This document shows, one piece after another, positions 23,582 to 36,016 of a stretch of 64,000 nucleotides of DNA. Location: contig OZ005619.1 in assembly GCA_963930655.1 (NCBI GenBank), forward strand, positions 18,251,752 through 18,315,751, given 5' to 3'. Every line of letters begins with the position of its first letter. The first letter of the stretch is position 1. Both the position numbers and the translations under genes were made by a program. The stretch is from Myrica gale (lineage: Eukaryota; Streptophyta; Magnoliopsida; Fagales; Myricaceae). Under the pieces are notes generated by a model, which worked only from the letters and a program-made list of their open reading frames with translations, was not told the origin of the DNA and searched no databases.

Positions 23582-26500
23582 TTAAACGTCATTGCAGGGG
23601 CCCAAGACAATCTCCATATGTCGATCCAGAGCATCTAAACACATCGTTTTGTTATACTCTTCTGCATCAAACAGCTCCTCAGAGTGTGCTCTCCGAAGCA
23701 TAAGGTGCTGCTGGCTGTGTCCTATGAGTTCTGAAGTGCAGTCATCACCTTTCAGAATCTTTACAACCTGCATCGAAGTAGTTCAAATCAGTTAGAATAT
23801 AATGTAGGGAACGGGTGCCTTGTCAAGCAGGGGACTCTGTTTTTAGCTTCTGCTGGTGCCGTAATGTTGGGGAACTACTCTGTGGATCCACCCCTATAAC
23901 CTTGGGAAGACTGTTACAATGGCTAACTAAGCATTTACTAGCCGATACATACGCATACAAATTAGTTTAAACAGAGACATGCCTGGCTCATTTTAGGACG
24001 ATGAATTGAAGACTGGTTTATGCACAAAGAAGCCGTGAAGGCCATACGATTCATCTGTTCCGAGTTGTAGGCATCAGCAAGACATGGATCAACAAGCTCC
24101 TTGATACTGTTCTTATCGAGCAAAGGTTTGGCCTGTAAAATGATACTCCAAACCGCTTATTGTGTTAACAGTACTCGTCAATATGCTCTAGAAACTACGT
24201 CAAATTGTGGCAGAAAAATGAAAAACATACCCACATCACAAGGCTTTGCTGTGAGCTATCGAGAGCTTTCCGTCCAGTGATTAGCTCTAACAGCAGTACC
24301 CCATGAGCATAGACATCAGTTTTCTCATCCACAATGCCGTGCATGAAATACTCCGGAGGAAGGTAGCTGTCATTGGTTTCGAGGGGAAACGAGATGTCAA
24401 GTAGGAAAACAAGATTTCACAAAGAATATGCAAAACCACGTAGAGTTTTGGGATTTACAAACCCGAATGTGCCTTCAAAATTTGATACAATATGGTGAGT
24501 CCATTGATCAGGTAGCCATTTTGCAAGCCCAAAATCACAAATCTGGATCAGATTTGAAGTCTCTCACATTAGTCACTCAAACAACCAATACAAAACGCCC
24601 TATATTTGTGGTTTACGTCATTCAATTATTCATGTAGGGGACATGATTACTCAAGTTTATACACCCAGCTTATCAGAAAGATCACTGGACACTGATGCTT
24701 TAGCCTTGTTTGCCTAAGTCGATGAATTATTTAGAAGGAAGGAAACTTATTTTGTTTTTGAAATTATCATTCAGTTTATATTCCCACCTGAGGCTCCAAA
24801 TCCTCCGCAAGCAAGATGTTCGAAGCCTTGATATCTTTGTGGATAATTCTCCTCTGACATCCCTCATGAAGATACAAAAGTCCCTTGGCAGTCCCTAAAG
24901 CAACCTTATATCTGATGCCCCAATCCAATTTCTCACTCGGGCCTGACAAAATATATAACAGGCAATGAGCTGATAAAGTTTGTCATTTGGGAACTCGAGG
25001 CCATTTAAAGTTGATAGCTTCATAAATGATAAACAAACCATAAAGTATAGACGCTAGGCTCCCAAGGGGAGACAATTCAAGAACGAGGTGCATCCCCCCT
25101 TCAACCCCATACCCAATCAATTTAGCGATATTGGGGTGATCAACATGGACCATAATCCCAAGCTCAGACAAGAAATCAGCAGTCATTTCTTCCTGTGTTC
25201 CTCTGTTCAGCCTTTTGATTGCAACAAGCTGCCCATCTTCCAATGCACCCTTGTAAACTTTGGCATAGCCTCCTTCCCCAATCAAATTCTCTTTATGAAA
25301 GACAGAAACAGAAAATGTTCGTCATCCTAGCAATACTGCGTTAAAACTGCATTACAAAAGATCTTCTGTTTAATTACTACCAGTTCATTTAAAAAGTTAT
25401 CTGCACGCCTGTACTGTAAACTATGCCCTGAGGAAGGAACCACTTACCATCGCTGAAGTTGTTGGTTGCAGCTTGGAGATCTGTCAACGTGAAGTTCTTC
25501 CAGGAGGATTTGAAGCGGCAAAATTCACCATCAATAGAAGGGTCCAGGACTGGAGCATCTAGTGCCGGATTCGTATCCTCTATATTTCTTTTGCTTTTCC
25601 TACTGGAAAGTTTTGGGACATTTTTCAGGGGAGGGAAGGTATGGAACCGCACCTGGGATCCTTTTTTCAACATACGAAAGAAGCCACGCCAGTGATTTGT
25701 GGCTCTTGAATCATGGGGACCTTCCGAGTCTGAAGTACTGGCCCTGGAAGAAGCCGCTTCAGATTCTAAGCTAGTTGAGCCGTCCTCGAGAGCTTCTCTG
25801 AAAGAGGATTCATACATGGCTTCCTCCACATCTGTCGAACTCACAATACCGGCATTAGATAATTGCCTTGGGAATTGGTATCAAATACTTTTCGTGTCTA
25901 AAGGACATACAAAGATGGACAATTTACCACTTCTTGCAAAAGAGTCAGAGAACCCAGCTTGGGATGGTCCGTCTCCAAAAGAAATAGTCTCAACTTCTTG
26001 ATTTCCTCTGGCATTGTCGGGGGAACCATGGCTGTCATGATGGTCCGCCGGTGTCAAGAAACAAGAGAGAAGATGACGAAAATCCAAAATCGTTAAAGCC
26101 AAATTCAAACAACCCATGAAAGCAGGTACCAACTACCCAAGGTGGAAAACTTGAACGAGGGCCAAAAATTTGGAAGAAACTCCGCAAGAGAAAATAGTCG
26201 TGAGTGCTGAGCACAAACAAAGTCCAGTGAAAAATCATGTATCACAGAAGAGGAAGACAACAGAACTAACGGACGGCACACAAAAGCAACAATGTAAAAA
26301 TTTACGTTACAATCATAACATAGACTAATATCACTGAGAATCCAAACTCGGAAAGGCGGCAACAATTGCAATGAGTTCCAAAAAGAAAATTGTTATTTCC
26401 GAGTTCTTATTTGCTTTTTGCTGTATTGTTAGAAGGAGATGAAGCATCAATATGGAAAACCTGATGCAATAAATTAATTGTAACATAATGTGTAACGTGT

Positions 26501-26683
26501 AAGGTTAAATTATAAGAGAAACTCAAGGGAACCACCGAACAAAAGATTGAAATAAAGGGAACAGTGTGTCCTAACTGATACCACATTAACACCATCGAAA
26601 GGAAACAGAGAAAAAAACTAACAGCTGAATAGGTACCTCAGAAATTACCTTGAAGAAGCTGAAGGTTCAACGACATTTGCCAT
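23582..26683 (-). CDS. Receptor-like cytoplasmic kinase, class VI (At5g18910-like)
   Basis: A cytosolic Ser/Thr kinase of the RLCK VI group; some members bind ROP GTPases. Minus-strand exons are 26649-26683, 25928-26031, 25448-25831, 25039-25290, 24788-24942, 24463-24542, 24231-24366, 23983-24132 and 23582-23767, totalling 1482 bases and 493 residues. Residues 1-160 are a Ser-rich, probably disordered region. The kinase domain then shows the glycine loop [10 protein letters not shown] (178-187), Lys200 in VAIKRL, catalytic loop HKDIKASN with Asp295, DFG at 313-315 and the activation end GTFGYLPPEY. There is no signal peptide or transmembrane segment. The intron after 23983 has a GC donor (CAG|GCATGT); skipping it would break the conserved RPKMSQVVKIL join. 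HKD instead of HRD is, as I recall, usual for this subfamily. Confidence 0.93.
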
Positions 26684-27062
26684 GAGTTGTCAGAGGTGGC
26701 CAATCCAGAGAGAGGCCCGGGAAGCCAAAAGGAAGGCGAGGGAAATGAAAGAGAGAGAGAGAGAGATAAAGAGAGGAGGTAGCGGTTGGCATGAACCAAA
26801 TTTTCTGTGGCTTTCTAATATCCATTACTTTTTGGACTATTAACCGAATATTCATGCTGGAAAATCGGCATTCTATGCCATTGTTCCTTTTCAATCCAAC
26901 CTCCCTTTCTTCTTTTTTTTTTCTGGATTGAAAAAACAAATCAAATAGAAACTTGCAAAGGGGAGAGATGAGGCATAGCATGCACGTCGAGACTCGTCTT
27001 CCCACGCTGTGCACCACCTCCCAGTTTCAGGCCTCTTAATCTTAAACGCGTGGACTTAGGAC

Positions 27063-27108
<46 letters not shown>

Positions 27109-28397
27109 CCCCCCCCACCCCGCGGGGCCTGGAGATGGAGAGAGAGGGAGAGCAAAGATTACAACATCATCGTAACTGTTTGAAAAACAGAGTAAGGTGA
27201 AGTTGAGTTTGTTAAAAGTTCAAGATATATTTCTCATTTTTCTTTAGAGTATCAGAAAAGGGTCTTGGATTCACTTTAGATAGATCATCCAGAATTTAAT
27301 TACTGGCTTATTACCTGCGAAACGGCTGAAGTATCTTTCGATTGCTTTACAGAACACAGAAGAGACAACGTCATAAGAAATAAGACAAAATGGCAAATAT
27401 GGGAATAGCATCCAACCTTCCAAGGCTGAGTCGAGCTTCGTTTGAATTTTCGGACAAATGAACCTAAACAAGCTTTTTCTTTTCTTTTTCTCTTGTCTAT
27501 TTGTGGGCCTAAACTTAGCTTTTCCTTTTGTTTTCTATCTTCTATTGAAATCAGGCTACAAGATCTTCCATTCTATAGAAATCAGCCTTCTAAGTCGTCT
27601 CTTTTTGCTTTTTCCCAGCTGAGCTGGATTTTGCATACACCCAAACGCATTACTTAAGAAGTGCATTGCCAAAACGCGTTCCTTGAAGACGTGAAAAAGC
27701 CTACCTTCAAGGCCAGATTTTCACCATTTTTAAATTGCTAGAGCTGGGATCCAATAAGCCCACGAAGTTTTAGGAAGGAATTAAGCAGATACCCTGAGCA
27801 TCGACAGGTCATAAAGAAGAGAATCCCTGCAAACCAATCTTTGGACCTGGTGCTAGATTGGGTGGACATTGGTTGAACTGTTCTCTCGTACGAGTTATGA
27901 TCAAGATCTAATCTAGTTGGATGTATCCTTGCTAATATAAGCATTCTTGGACTCTTTAAGAAAAAATACAGAGATGGGGTTGACTGAGTTAGAAGATAAA
28001 CCATGATATCAAGTAATTATCACATGCACAAAAAATTGGAAAAGAAAAAGAGAGCTAGAAAAAGGGGGGCCGAAAAAAAAACCCCTCAATCTAAGCAGTC
28101 TAAAAGTAATAGATCATATCAGCCCTTGAGAAAAAATCAACAATTTTGTAGGTCACTTGGTCAGTGATCTTCTGAGTAAATGGTACAAAGGAAATTATCA
28201 TAGCCTAGTCGAGATTCAGACCAAGTCATATTTCGTCAATAAGCATGCCAATTCACGAGCTGATACCCAGTTCAAAGAATAGTTTTATTGCGCTTAGAAC
28301 AAAGGTCTAATATACAGCGGAAATTGCTAGAAAACCTCTATAGTAATGAGGATCATCATTGATTGCAAACTGTAATTACAGACCCAGCAATGCCATG
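26684..28397. other. Kinase leader and promoter, CT/C microsatellite and intergenic DNA
   Basis: The 5' part contains a GA run (about 26750-26766) that would lie in the kinase leader. A microsatellite follows at 27067-27117. The remainder to 28397 contains no convincing gene and should include the 3' flank of the coiled-coil gene. Confidence 0.35.
27067..27117. repeat. (TC)n microsatellite running into a C tract
   Basis: About twenty TC repeats are followed by eleven or twelve Cs and then a GC-rich string CCCCGCGGGG. It lies upstream of the kinase gene; on the kinase's sense strand it reads G-tract then (GA)n, a common motif near plant promoters. Confidence 0.9.
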
Positions 28398-31251
28398 TCA
28401 ATGGATATTACGCGTGATCAACCCCTCAAATATAGTATAAAGGTCCTTGTTCTCTGGACCAAAAATCTCGTCAGCCTTCTGAAGAGTCTCCTGAAATATT
28501 CAAATACATGAATCAAATTCAGTCATTGCAGAAAGTGTTCAAGCAAGAAAATGGAGAGGGAAGGAAAGAGAGAGAGAGAGAGAGTGGCCATACCTCTTTC
28601 GTTTGTTTGTGGGCATTCAGTTCCTTAACATTTGCTAGGAACGCACTGAACTGCTCATAAGACAGACGGCTCCTGATGACAAGAAGAGATGGGATCAGAT
28701 GAAAAGCTGCTTTATTTGAGAAGCCAGGGACTAAACTATGAGCATATGCACAAAATGCAAAATAGGGTTCTAGGCTGTTTTTACCTGACTTGGCGGAAGA
28801 ATTCTTTCCCATCAACCCGTGTTCTTCCTGAAACAAATTCAACCATTGACTGATAAGATACGTTAAACACCGTATAATAATCATATTCAATTAGCAATCT
28901 ACTTATTCAGGTGCACGGATATAAAAGAGCTTACCACTTTGTGATCCAGCATCAGAGCTTGCTATTGAACCATGATGGCTGGAGGGCAACATTGCGGTCC
29001 GATCATCAAACATTCCTCTTGATGTTGCAAATGAAATTGAATGTTGCCTTGGGGACACAGATTTAGATGTTCTTGTTGGGGACACGGACACAGATAGGCT
29101 AGGAGGGGAAACTGGAGGCGTTAAACGAGGTGTGCTAGTTTGGGATGCTAACAGGAGGCCAGGTGATATTCGAGGCCTTGAGGCTGCAGGGATTGGCAAG
29201 AAACAGAACTAGGGTTATAATTGGCATGCTCAGTTGAAGGGTTTTTTAATCCATAAGCAGTATGACATATGGTCTACATATATACCCAGACATTAACCCA
29301 TGCAAGACACTACTCTGAATTAATAATATGCACATACCATCAGCTTCGCGATCATCCATAAATGAATTTCCTACATCAGGCGTCGAGCTCCAGGCTGAAG
29401 AGTATCTTGAAAGGACATCATATTCTGAACCAAAATAGGCAACTCTTTCACATTAATGGTTGTACTGTTAAAATCACAGAAATAAGCTAGTATCAAATGC
29501 TTCACTTTTTAGAATGTTCAACAGGCCATTGTGCAATATCAGGATGGAAATATCTGGCGTAAGTTTCATAACACAAACTCTTTCAAACAAGCGAATGTAA
29601 GAAAATCCAATTTTTTTCAAACTTTCATAAGAGATGATACGGCAAAATTTCCAAAATTCCAGGAACATGTGGCTCTTGACGAGTTCCTGCTTCTGTTTAC
29701 TACTCTCCTTCAGATCAGATAGCATTACTCTGCACAGGTAGCCTCCCTCCACCCAAAACACCTCCTCACAGATTGATTAGGACCTCATCCTTTCAAAAAA
29801 GGGGTCTTACCACTAGACCAAAGAAGCCCAGGAGTAACCTAATATATACACTTCCAGGACCAAGATATTCCTCCGCCGGAATTAAAATTCAGTATCCACT
29901 AGTCAGCATGTGTCACTTCCATGCACACAGAGACCCTCTGTCGGGATATTTATCATATGAAATGGAAATACATGAAGAGTAAACCTAGGTAGGATACAAT
30001 AAACAATACAAAAGTAGAGGACCTCCAATCATTGATGTGGAAGATAAATTTGGATGGCCCTGTATCTTAGCAACAACCTCCGGAACTCCTGCCTGTGGCA
30101 AAAAAAGATTCAGTAATGGTACAATCCAGAATACTACTAATACATTCAGCCAGTTCTGTGATCGCAATATTCTTTAAGAACTTGTTAAATCTGAGAGAGG
30201 AATACTCACAGAATTTTCATCATCCTCTTGAAGAGATTGCATGAGTGTCTTCCTGAAGACCTCCAACTGCACACACCCAAAACAGTATGACACTATGAGA
30301 CTTCCAACTATAGAACCCAATTCTACGACTCATTCAATAGTATAAACTCAGGGTCTCAAAGAGCTCTAAACAACTCATTATCCATCACAAGTACACGAAC
30401 ATGTATACTCAAAAATTACATACATACATACAAACGTATTATAAACATGTAGAAAGTCTGTGCAGTCACTTGCGAGATAGGAGACACTCAAACGGTTTCG
30501 TTTATGGGTTGAACATTTCATCCGTTACACTTCTTCGCCATTATTATTGAATTGGAGATATTCACAAAAACGAAAATGGTACCCGATTATTGCACTGGAA
30601 GATTGTCTCAACTTTTCATCAATTCGAACTTTCCACCGCATTGTCTATTCAATTAAACGTAATGAATATTACAAATGGCAGAAAACGATATTATAACCGC
30701 AATGTTCAATTTTCACTATGCGAGTCAGACTATGCCGTAAAAAGTAAACCAACGGATTAAAACCCGATAATTTATAAAATGTAGCCGTTGGTGGAAGGCA
30801 TGGTAGTACCTTGACGACATCTCGGTTAAGCTTCTTGACAGCGTTTGACAGCGAAGCGTTCTCTTTTTGCAAGCTTCCCTACACCAAGTAAACATGAATG
30901 AACAAAACCGGGTTTTTTTTTTCCTGAAAAGAAGACAACAATTACCGAATTGGGGGTTGGGCCACTTCAGACGTTTTCTTCCTCGGCGCGGACGAGTTTG
31001 TCGGCGGTATCGGAGAGGGAGGCGTCGAGGGACTCCAACTGAGCTTGGAGGTCGGCAATGAGCTGGTCCTTCTCGGCGAGTTTGGAGCGCAGAGCGGAGG
31101 ACTCGGACTCGAGGGCCGAGACGCGTGTCGAGAGCGCAATGGAGGTGATCTTGCGGGCCACATCGAGCTGTTCGAAAGGATCGGACGGCAACACAACCAA
31201 GACCTCCTCGGGAAGATCGAAGTAGGAGCCACTCGATTCCTGCGCCAGCAT
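28398..31251 (-). CDS. Coiled-coil protein of the At4g15545 (NAI2-interacting protein) family
   Basis: Family members are coiled-coil proteins; as I recall, the At4g15545 group was described as partners of NAI2 in ER bodies and related compartments. Minus-strand exons are 30973-31251, 30810-30878, 30210-30266, 30023-30092, 29338-29424, 28935-29183, 28785-28827, 28594-28672 and 28398-28490, totalling 1026 bases and 341 residues. The conserved N-terminus contains LPSDPFEQLDVARKITSIAL, followed by a coiled coil to about residue 130. A Ser/Pro-rich middle has SVSPRQHSISFATSRGMFDD. The C-terminal block FFRQVRSRLSYEQFSAFLANVKELN ends in LYTIFEGLI. Exon 1 uses a weak donor (AAC|GTCTGA); a donor 18 bases upstream would also keep the frame but remove family-like residues. 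Confidence 0.9.
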
Positions 31252-31572
31252 CTCTCTCTCCCTCTATTTTCTCTTCTCCATAACTCCTCCACACTCCGTG
31301 CAAAACGAATACTTTTTGCTTTTTTATTATTTTTAGATGCAAAATTGAAGGAAAAAAAAAAGAGAACGGGGAATATGGATTGGCTCAAACCACGAGAGTT
31401 GAGTCCGTGGGTGTATTTTTTAATCCTGCAGGAAAATGTGTGGTTTCTAGAAAGGTTTTATGAATGGATAGGACGTTGAGAAGATACAAACGACGCTAGT
31501 GGCTGTTGTGGATTTTTTATGCTTTTGGAGCTTTTTGTTTCTTGTCCGAATGGGTTAACGTGGAGAGAATTA

Positions 31573-31755
31573 GGGTATGTTTGACGGTGAAAATTTTGGG
31601 TATTGAGGTTTAGAAAATATTATAAAGTAAAGAAATGTCATGGGAGTTGGTGAAAAAGTGAAGGGAGAAGATTTTTAATAAGTATTATAATAATAAAAAA
31701 TTATGTGCTGAATTTTTTATGATTAAACCCAAATATTTGGACTCCAAACGTCCCC
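31573..31755. mobile_element. Tourist-like MITE, GGTTGTGTTTG-related, copy 2
   Basis: A 183-base element starts GGGTATGTTTG and ends CAAACGTCCCC, with TTA on both sides (31570-31572 and 31756-31758), the usual PIF/Harbinger target duplication. The interior shares GGTGAAAAAGTGAAGGGAGA with the family. It lies about 320 bases upstream of the coiled-coil gene start. Confidence 0.8.
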
Positions 31756-31758
31756 TTA

Positions 31759-32240
31759 AGATGGGTTTGCCCACATGGGCCAAGCTTTTATGGCCCAAGA
31801 CATCAAGTTTGGGCCGTGACTTGCATGTAACGTCCAATTAATGTGTCTCGTGTCGGCTTTCGCCAGGCCCCCCCGTATGAAGTTTGAATGTTTAGCTGCA
31901 TAAGCTTCCGGCAATGAAACACGCCGAGTTGCTTCAGATGCCAACCCGTGCCCGTGGGCTCCCACTGTGCTATGGTCTTGCATCTAAATTTCTTAAGCTA
32001 ATTAACTAGCTTAGCCTCGTCTTTTTTTAATGTAATTATAGAAACTTTCACACAACAAAATGTCCGAAATTAAGGCATAACTATCATTCATACGAAGACT
32101 CGTTACTACAGATCCACAAAAATACAGTCAGACGAAATTATGCTTTCAAAAATATCAGAGAAATAACTTATTTTTAAAAAAATAAGGAGAAAAAATTATA
32201 TGCGGCAAATTACTGTAGTGAGTTCATTTAATGAGCCTGA
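31759..32240. other. Intergenic spacer
   Basis: Largely AT-rich sequence with a more GC-rich patch at 31760-31960. No coding signal or element boundary is recognised. Confidence 0.3.
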
Positions 32241-32465
32241 GGGCATGTTCGATTCCTACATTTTTATAAGATTCACATCCTACTTTTTTTTTTTACAATC
32301 CAAACATCACAAAATACACTCATTTCAATACAAACATTTTATTACTTTTTAACAAACAACAATCACTTTTAACAACTTCTACACGCATTCCAATACAACT
32401 TTAACATCACCTAAAATTCTCAAAACATTCAACATTCTACAAATATTCTGAAAACGAACATGCCC
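32241..32465. mobile_element. MITE of the 'TGTTCGGTT' family, copy 3
   Basis: Starts GGGCATGTTCGATTCC and ends CGAACATGCCC. The interior carries CTTTAACATCACCTAAAATTCTC, shared in complement with the other copies. The terminal 10 bases are perfect inverted repeats. Confidence 0.65.
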
Positions 32466-33053
32466 TAAATAACTAATGCATACTCATCTACGTTACTGTA
32501 ATTCTCGCTCAAGTTAGTTAAAGATATCCACTCAATAAAAAAAAAATCAACCAGTGACCTACTAGTCTACCCACATAAACATAAATTTGTCCTTCAATCG
32601 GGCAAGCCCGAGATGTATAGAAATACCATGTGCATATTCGTTTTCAAGTTTTTTTTAGGATTCAAATTCATTCACAAAACTATCACCGAACAATTCAAAC
32701 ACAAACAACAATACATTTAACACAATCTCCAGCAACTTTTTACTTTTTTATTTAACACAAATTCTCTCTCTATATTTTTTCATCTAATTCCAATATTTTT
32801 ATATTATATTAGACAATTACATCAAATCATCTATATCTATACTTTATAAAAACACCTATAAAACAATATTTTACATAGATATTCACAATTCTACTACAAT
32901 CCTATAATATTTTACAACACGGAAATGTCCAATATTTTCCTTCTTGCGTTTTTTCTTTCGTTCAGACGAGGTCAGTGGCCACCATTTTTTTTGTGTCAAA
33001 TTCTGTTCTTTTTAGCAATACCTTTTTGATCTGTCAAAGTGCATAAAGGGAAA
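32466..33053. other. AT-rich spacer
   Basis: Strongly AT-rich DNA with short runs resembling degraded MITE interiors (for example 32690-32960). Boundaries are not definable by eye. Confidence 0.3.
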
Positions 33054-33202
33054 CGGAGACCCAGGAGTCATTGAATACGGTGGGCAAGCCGGTTCTGACT
33101 TCTGACTAGGAAACATCCCTACCTCACAGCGGAGACCCAGGAGTCATTGAATATGGTGGACAAGCCAGTACGTTCTGACTAGGAAACATCCCTACCTCAC
33201 AG
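33054..33202. repeat. Tandem duplication of a 73-76 bp unit
   Basis: Units at 33054-33129 and 33130-33202 share CGGAGACCCAGGAGTCATTG at one end and GACTAGGAAACATCCCTACC near the other. They differ at a few bases and by a short indel in the middle. The unit does not resemble the nearby genes. Confidence 0.8.
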
Positions 33203-34035
33203 CAGACTCATCACGACCACGGCTTACCAATGGCTGTGATGAAAAATTTGAAGGAACTCGACTCAGAGGCACCCAAAAACCCCAGACGACCACAGAAGTA
33301 CTAGCATCACCTCACGGGGCATACGAGATCTGGTCAATATGTATGGGTGAAGCTGCCACACGTACAGATAGGAGGCAGCTGCGTTCCCCAAGGGGTAACC
33401 AAAGAATCTCTAAAAGCCATGATTCTAGTTCTCATAAACTTTAGCTTTAGTTTTTCTATGATTCTTAAGTCCTCTTTTTTTTCTCTTGGAGGATGTTTCC
33501 ACTACCCCTTCCCAAAGCACAATTTCTTTATAAAGTTAGATAGGAGACGAGAGCATCATTGCTGCCTTGCAATTCACTTCTCTTACCCCACAAGTTTTTT
33601 TCTAAAAAGCTTCTCGGATTTGTTCCTCTTTTCCTTTTATTTTTCTTCCTTTTCCCAATTGCTATCTCATTGAGGAATTATGTGGGGACAGAAAAACAAG
33701 GCCACTCGTTATTTTCCGCGAAAATAACTTCCAACTTTATTTGAGTTAAAGGGCTAAAAGTAATTCCATCGAGCACAGCACCCTCGTGGCGAGAAGCTGG
33801 ACTCCTATCAGAGTAGTGAAATGTCAAAGCCACCCTTAAAATGTAATAAAATTGTTTCAAGAGAGGATTACTTTCATTTCTAAACTAACCATGTGTTAGT
33901 CTAAATTATCCCAGCTACGAGCAACTCTTTGACTCGATAATATTCAAATTATCGTGCATAAAAAAATATATGCAACAAAAATTCTTTATTATTAAAAAAA
34001 AATTGCAATGAAGATAATATAAAATTAAGCTTTGA
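33203..34035. other. Intergenic spacer, pyrimidine-rich frames without a family
   Basis: Frames of 60-108 codons near 33347-33744 encode Phe/Ser-rich sequence typical of translated T-rich DNA. I see no gene here. Confidence 0.3.
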
Positions 34036-34222
34036 TGGTGTTCGATTAGGATGTTTTTTAAGAATTTTTTGTGTTTTGAAAATTTTTAGGTGATGTTAAC
34101 TTTATTGGTATGCGTGTTTTAGTTATTTTAATGTAGTGTTCAAAATTATGTTTGGTTGTAGAATTTTTTGTATTCTGAGAATTCAAAAAAATCCTGAGGA
34201 TTTTGTTTAACCGAACATGCTC
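34036..34222. mobile_element. MITE of the 'TGTTCGGTT' family, copy 4
   Basis: Starts TGGTGTTCGATTAGG and ends AACCGAACATGCTC. It is close to the copy at 1956-2131 through most of its interior, including TTTTGAAAATTTTTAGGTGA and GGTATGCGTGTTT. Confidence 0.65.
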
Positions 34223-34920
34223 TTAATTAGCGTTACAATTTTTATAATATTAACTTTTAACAAATTAGCTTTTGAAGTACAATCTTGAAGGAGATTAGTC
34301 TAATTTTTTATACATATAAATCTTTTTATTCACTAGAATTTTCATTTTGATCCATATTTGAATGCTTGTATTTCCTTAAGAATTAAGGCTGGATTTAACC
34401 AATTGGCAGGCACTTAAGTACATAGTTAGAAAGGCACAGCATCGCATCTGAACCCCAAAAAGATATTTATATATGATTCGGCATCATCTTTAGGTTTTGG
34501 CTTGAAATACGTGACAAATATCTACCCGTGACAACATGCCTTCATTAAAGTAGCATGATTACTAATAGGACGCTTGACTAAATCAATGCCAAATGTCAAA
34601 AACCACGTACAAAAAGATAGGCGATTCTTTCTTCAATTCTTCAACTTTATTTATTTATTATTCTACTAAAACATGTTGGCATGTCCCATTATTTCTTCTT
34701 TAAGAAAGCGAGATTAACTTTAATATATTATTTAAATAATATCAAAAAAAATTAGTGGGGTGGGATTATGTGTTAAAGGAACAGCTGGAAAGCGAGTGGT
34801 TTAAAGGGAAGTTAAAATATCATAATCCAAGAACAATGACGTCATGTGACCCGACCCACCCACAAAAAAAAACTTGTTTTGTTCAAAATTGGTTTAGACT
34901 ATTGTTTTTTAAAGGAAATT
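34223..34920. other. AT-rich spacer
   Basis: Nothing recognisable beyond AT-rich DNA. A possible short GC-richer patch at 34840-34870 is not part of any feature I can define. Confidence 0.3.
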
Positions 34921-35341
34921 GACATTGTAGTCCTTAGGTTTTACACACTTTTACGTTTTAGTCCTTGAGTTTCAAATTTAAAATCTAAAGCCTTTGAGTT
35001 TACATTTTTTTACAAAATGATCCTTCCGTCAGGGATCCGTTAGTTTCCCTAACGGAAAGCCACATCAGTTGATGTGGTAATAAAAATTGACAGTTTCGTC
35101 CTTCAGACAAACCACGTACATAAATAAAACGACGTAAAACTTAAGGACTAAACTGTCAATTTCTATTACCACATCAGCTGCTGAGTTGTCGGAGCTGATG
35201 TGACCTTCCGTTAGGAAAACTAACGGATCCCTGACGTAACGATCATTTTGTAAAAAAATGTAAATTCAATGTGCTTTAGATTTGAAATTTGAAATCCAAG
35301 GACTACAACGTAAAATGATGTAAAACCTAAGGACTAAAATG
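34921..35341. mobile_element. Foldback element with long (~185-200 bp) inverted arms
   Basis: Arms at about 34921-35105 and 35140-35341 are imperfect inverted complements around a loop of about 34 bases. Outer ends are GTAGTCCTTAGGTTTTACA and its counterpart; inner parts pair through GGGATCCGTTAG / CTAACGGATCCC. The design fits a Mutator-like MITE or a foldback element, but I could not identify a matching target duplication. It is non-coding and should fold into a strong hairpin if transcribed. Confidence 0.75.
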
Positions 35342-35812
35342 CTAATTTTTTTTAAACTGACTTTTGAACGATTTTTCTTGACTCATATCAACTGGTTTTT
35401 TAGATATTAATATATAGTTACGTCTGTATAGAAAATAAATAAATATTAAGTGCGCGTTACTTCTGCACTGCATCACATTTTTGTTTGTTTGTTTATTTTA
35501 GCCTTAGTTCGAGGAGGATTAAGAAAAAAAAAAAGGCTTTCTCACTCCCTCTTTGCCACCAAGCAAATCTCCTTCGGGAATTGACCCTGCTTGGAAATAT
35601 CTCGTTATCTGTTTTTATATTGGAGTTTGCTGATGTCCACACAAATGCATTTACTTCTCGGAGTTTTCTTAAGTAATGTCATTATCATTAGACATATTTA
35701 AAGGGCTAATTAATTATCAAAGAGTTCCTCCCCAATCCTTTGACTGTAAGAAGAGTCTCCTTTAGTTTTGTACTCCGTGTAATATTTTGTATGCTAGCAA
35801 GCATGTTATCTT
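35342..35812. other. Intergenic spacer
   Basis: No feature recognised; a 63-codon frame at 35485-35676 has no family signal. Confidence 0.3.
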
Positions 35813-36016
35813 GGTGGTGTTTGTTCGTGGAAATATTAGAGTTTTAGAAATTTTAGGTATTTAGATTTGCGAAAAAGTATAGTATTTTATGAAAAAATGA
35901 GGAGAGAAAAAATTTAATTGAATAATATAATATTATTTATTAATAATGATGAGATAGATTATTTTATGATTGTTTGGAAATTTTGAGAGATATAAATATT
36001 GGTAAACAAATACCCC
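35813..36016. mobile_element. MITE, GGGTGTTTGTTT-ended family, copy 2
   Basis: Starts GGTGGTGTTTGTTCG and ends AAACAAATACCCC. It is AT-rich inside and resembles the reverse complement of the element at 7874-8065. Flanking trinucleotides do not match, so the target site has eroded or the ends are off by a few bases. Confidence 0.55.

Noticed and set aside
27067..27117. Possible GAGA-type regulatory element
   Set aside because: It is a plain microsatellite; a regulatory role cannot be supported from sequence alone.
33054..33202. Possible CRISPR-like or satellite array
   Set aside because: Only two adjacent units without spacers, in a plant nuclear genome; a simple tandem duplication explains it.
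33347..33744. Phe/Ser-rich frames of up to 108 codons
   Set aside because: Composition of T-rich DNA; no motif, no splice context, no homologue that I recognise.
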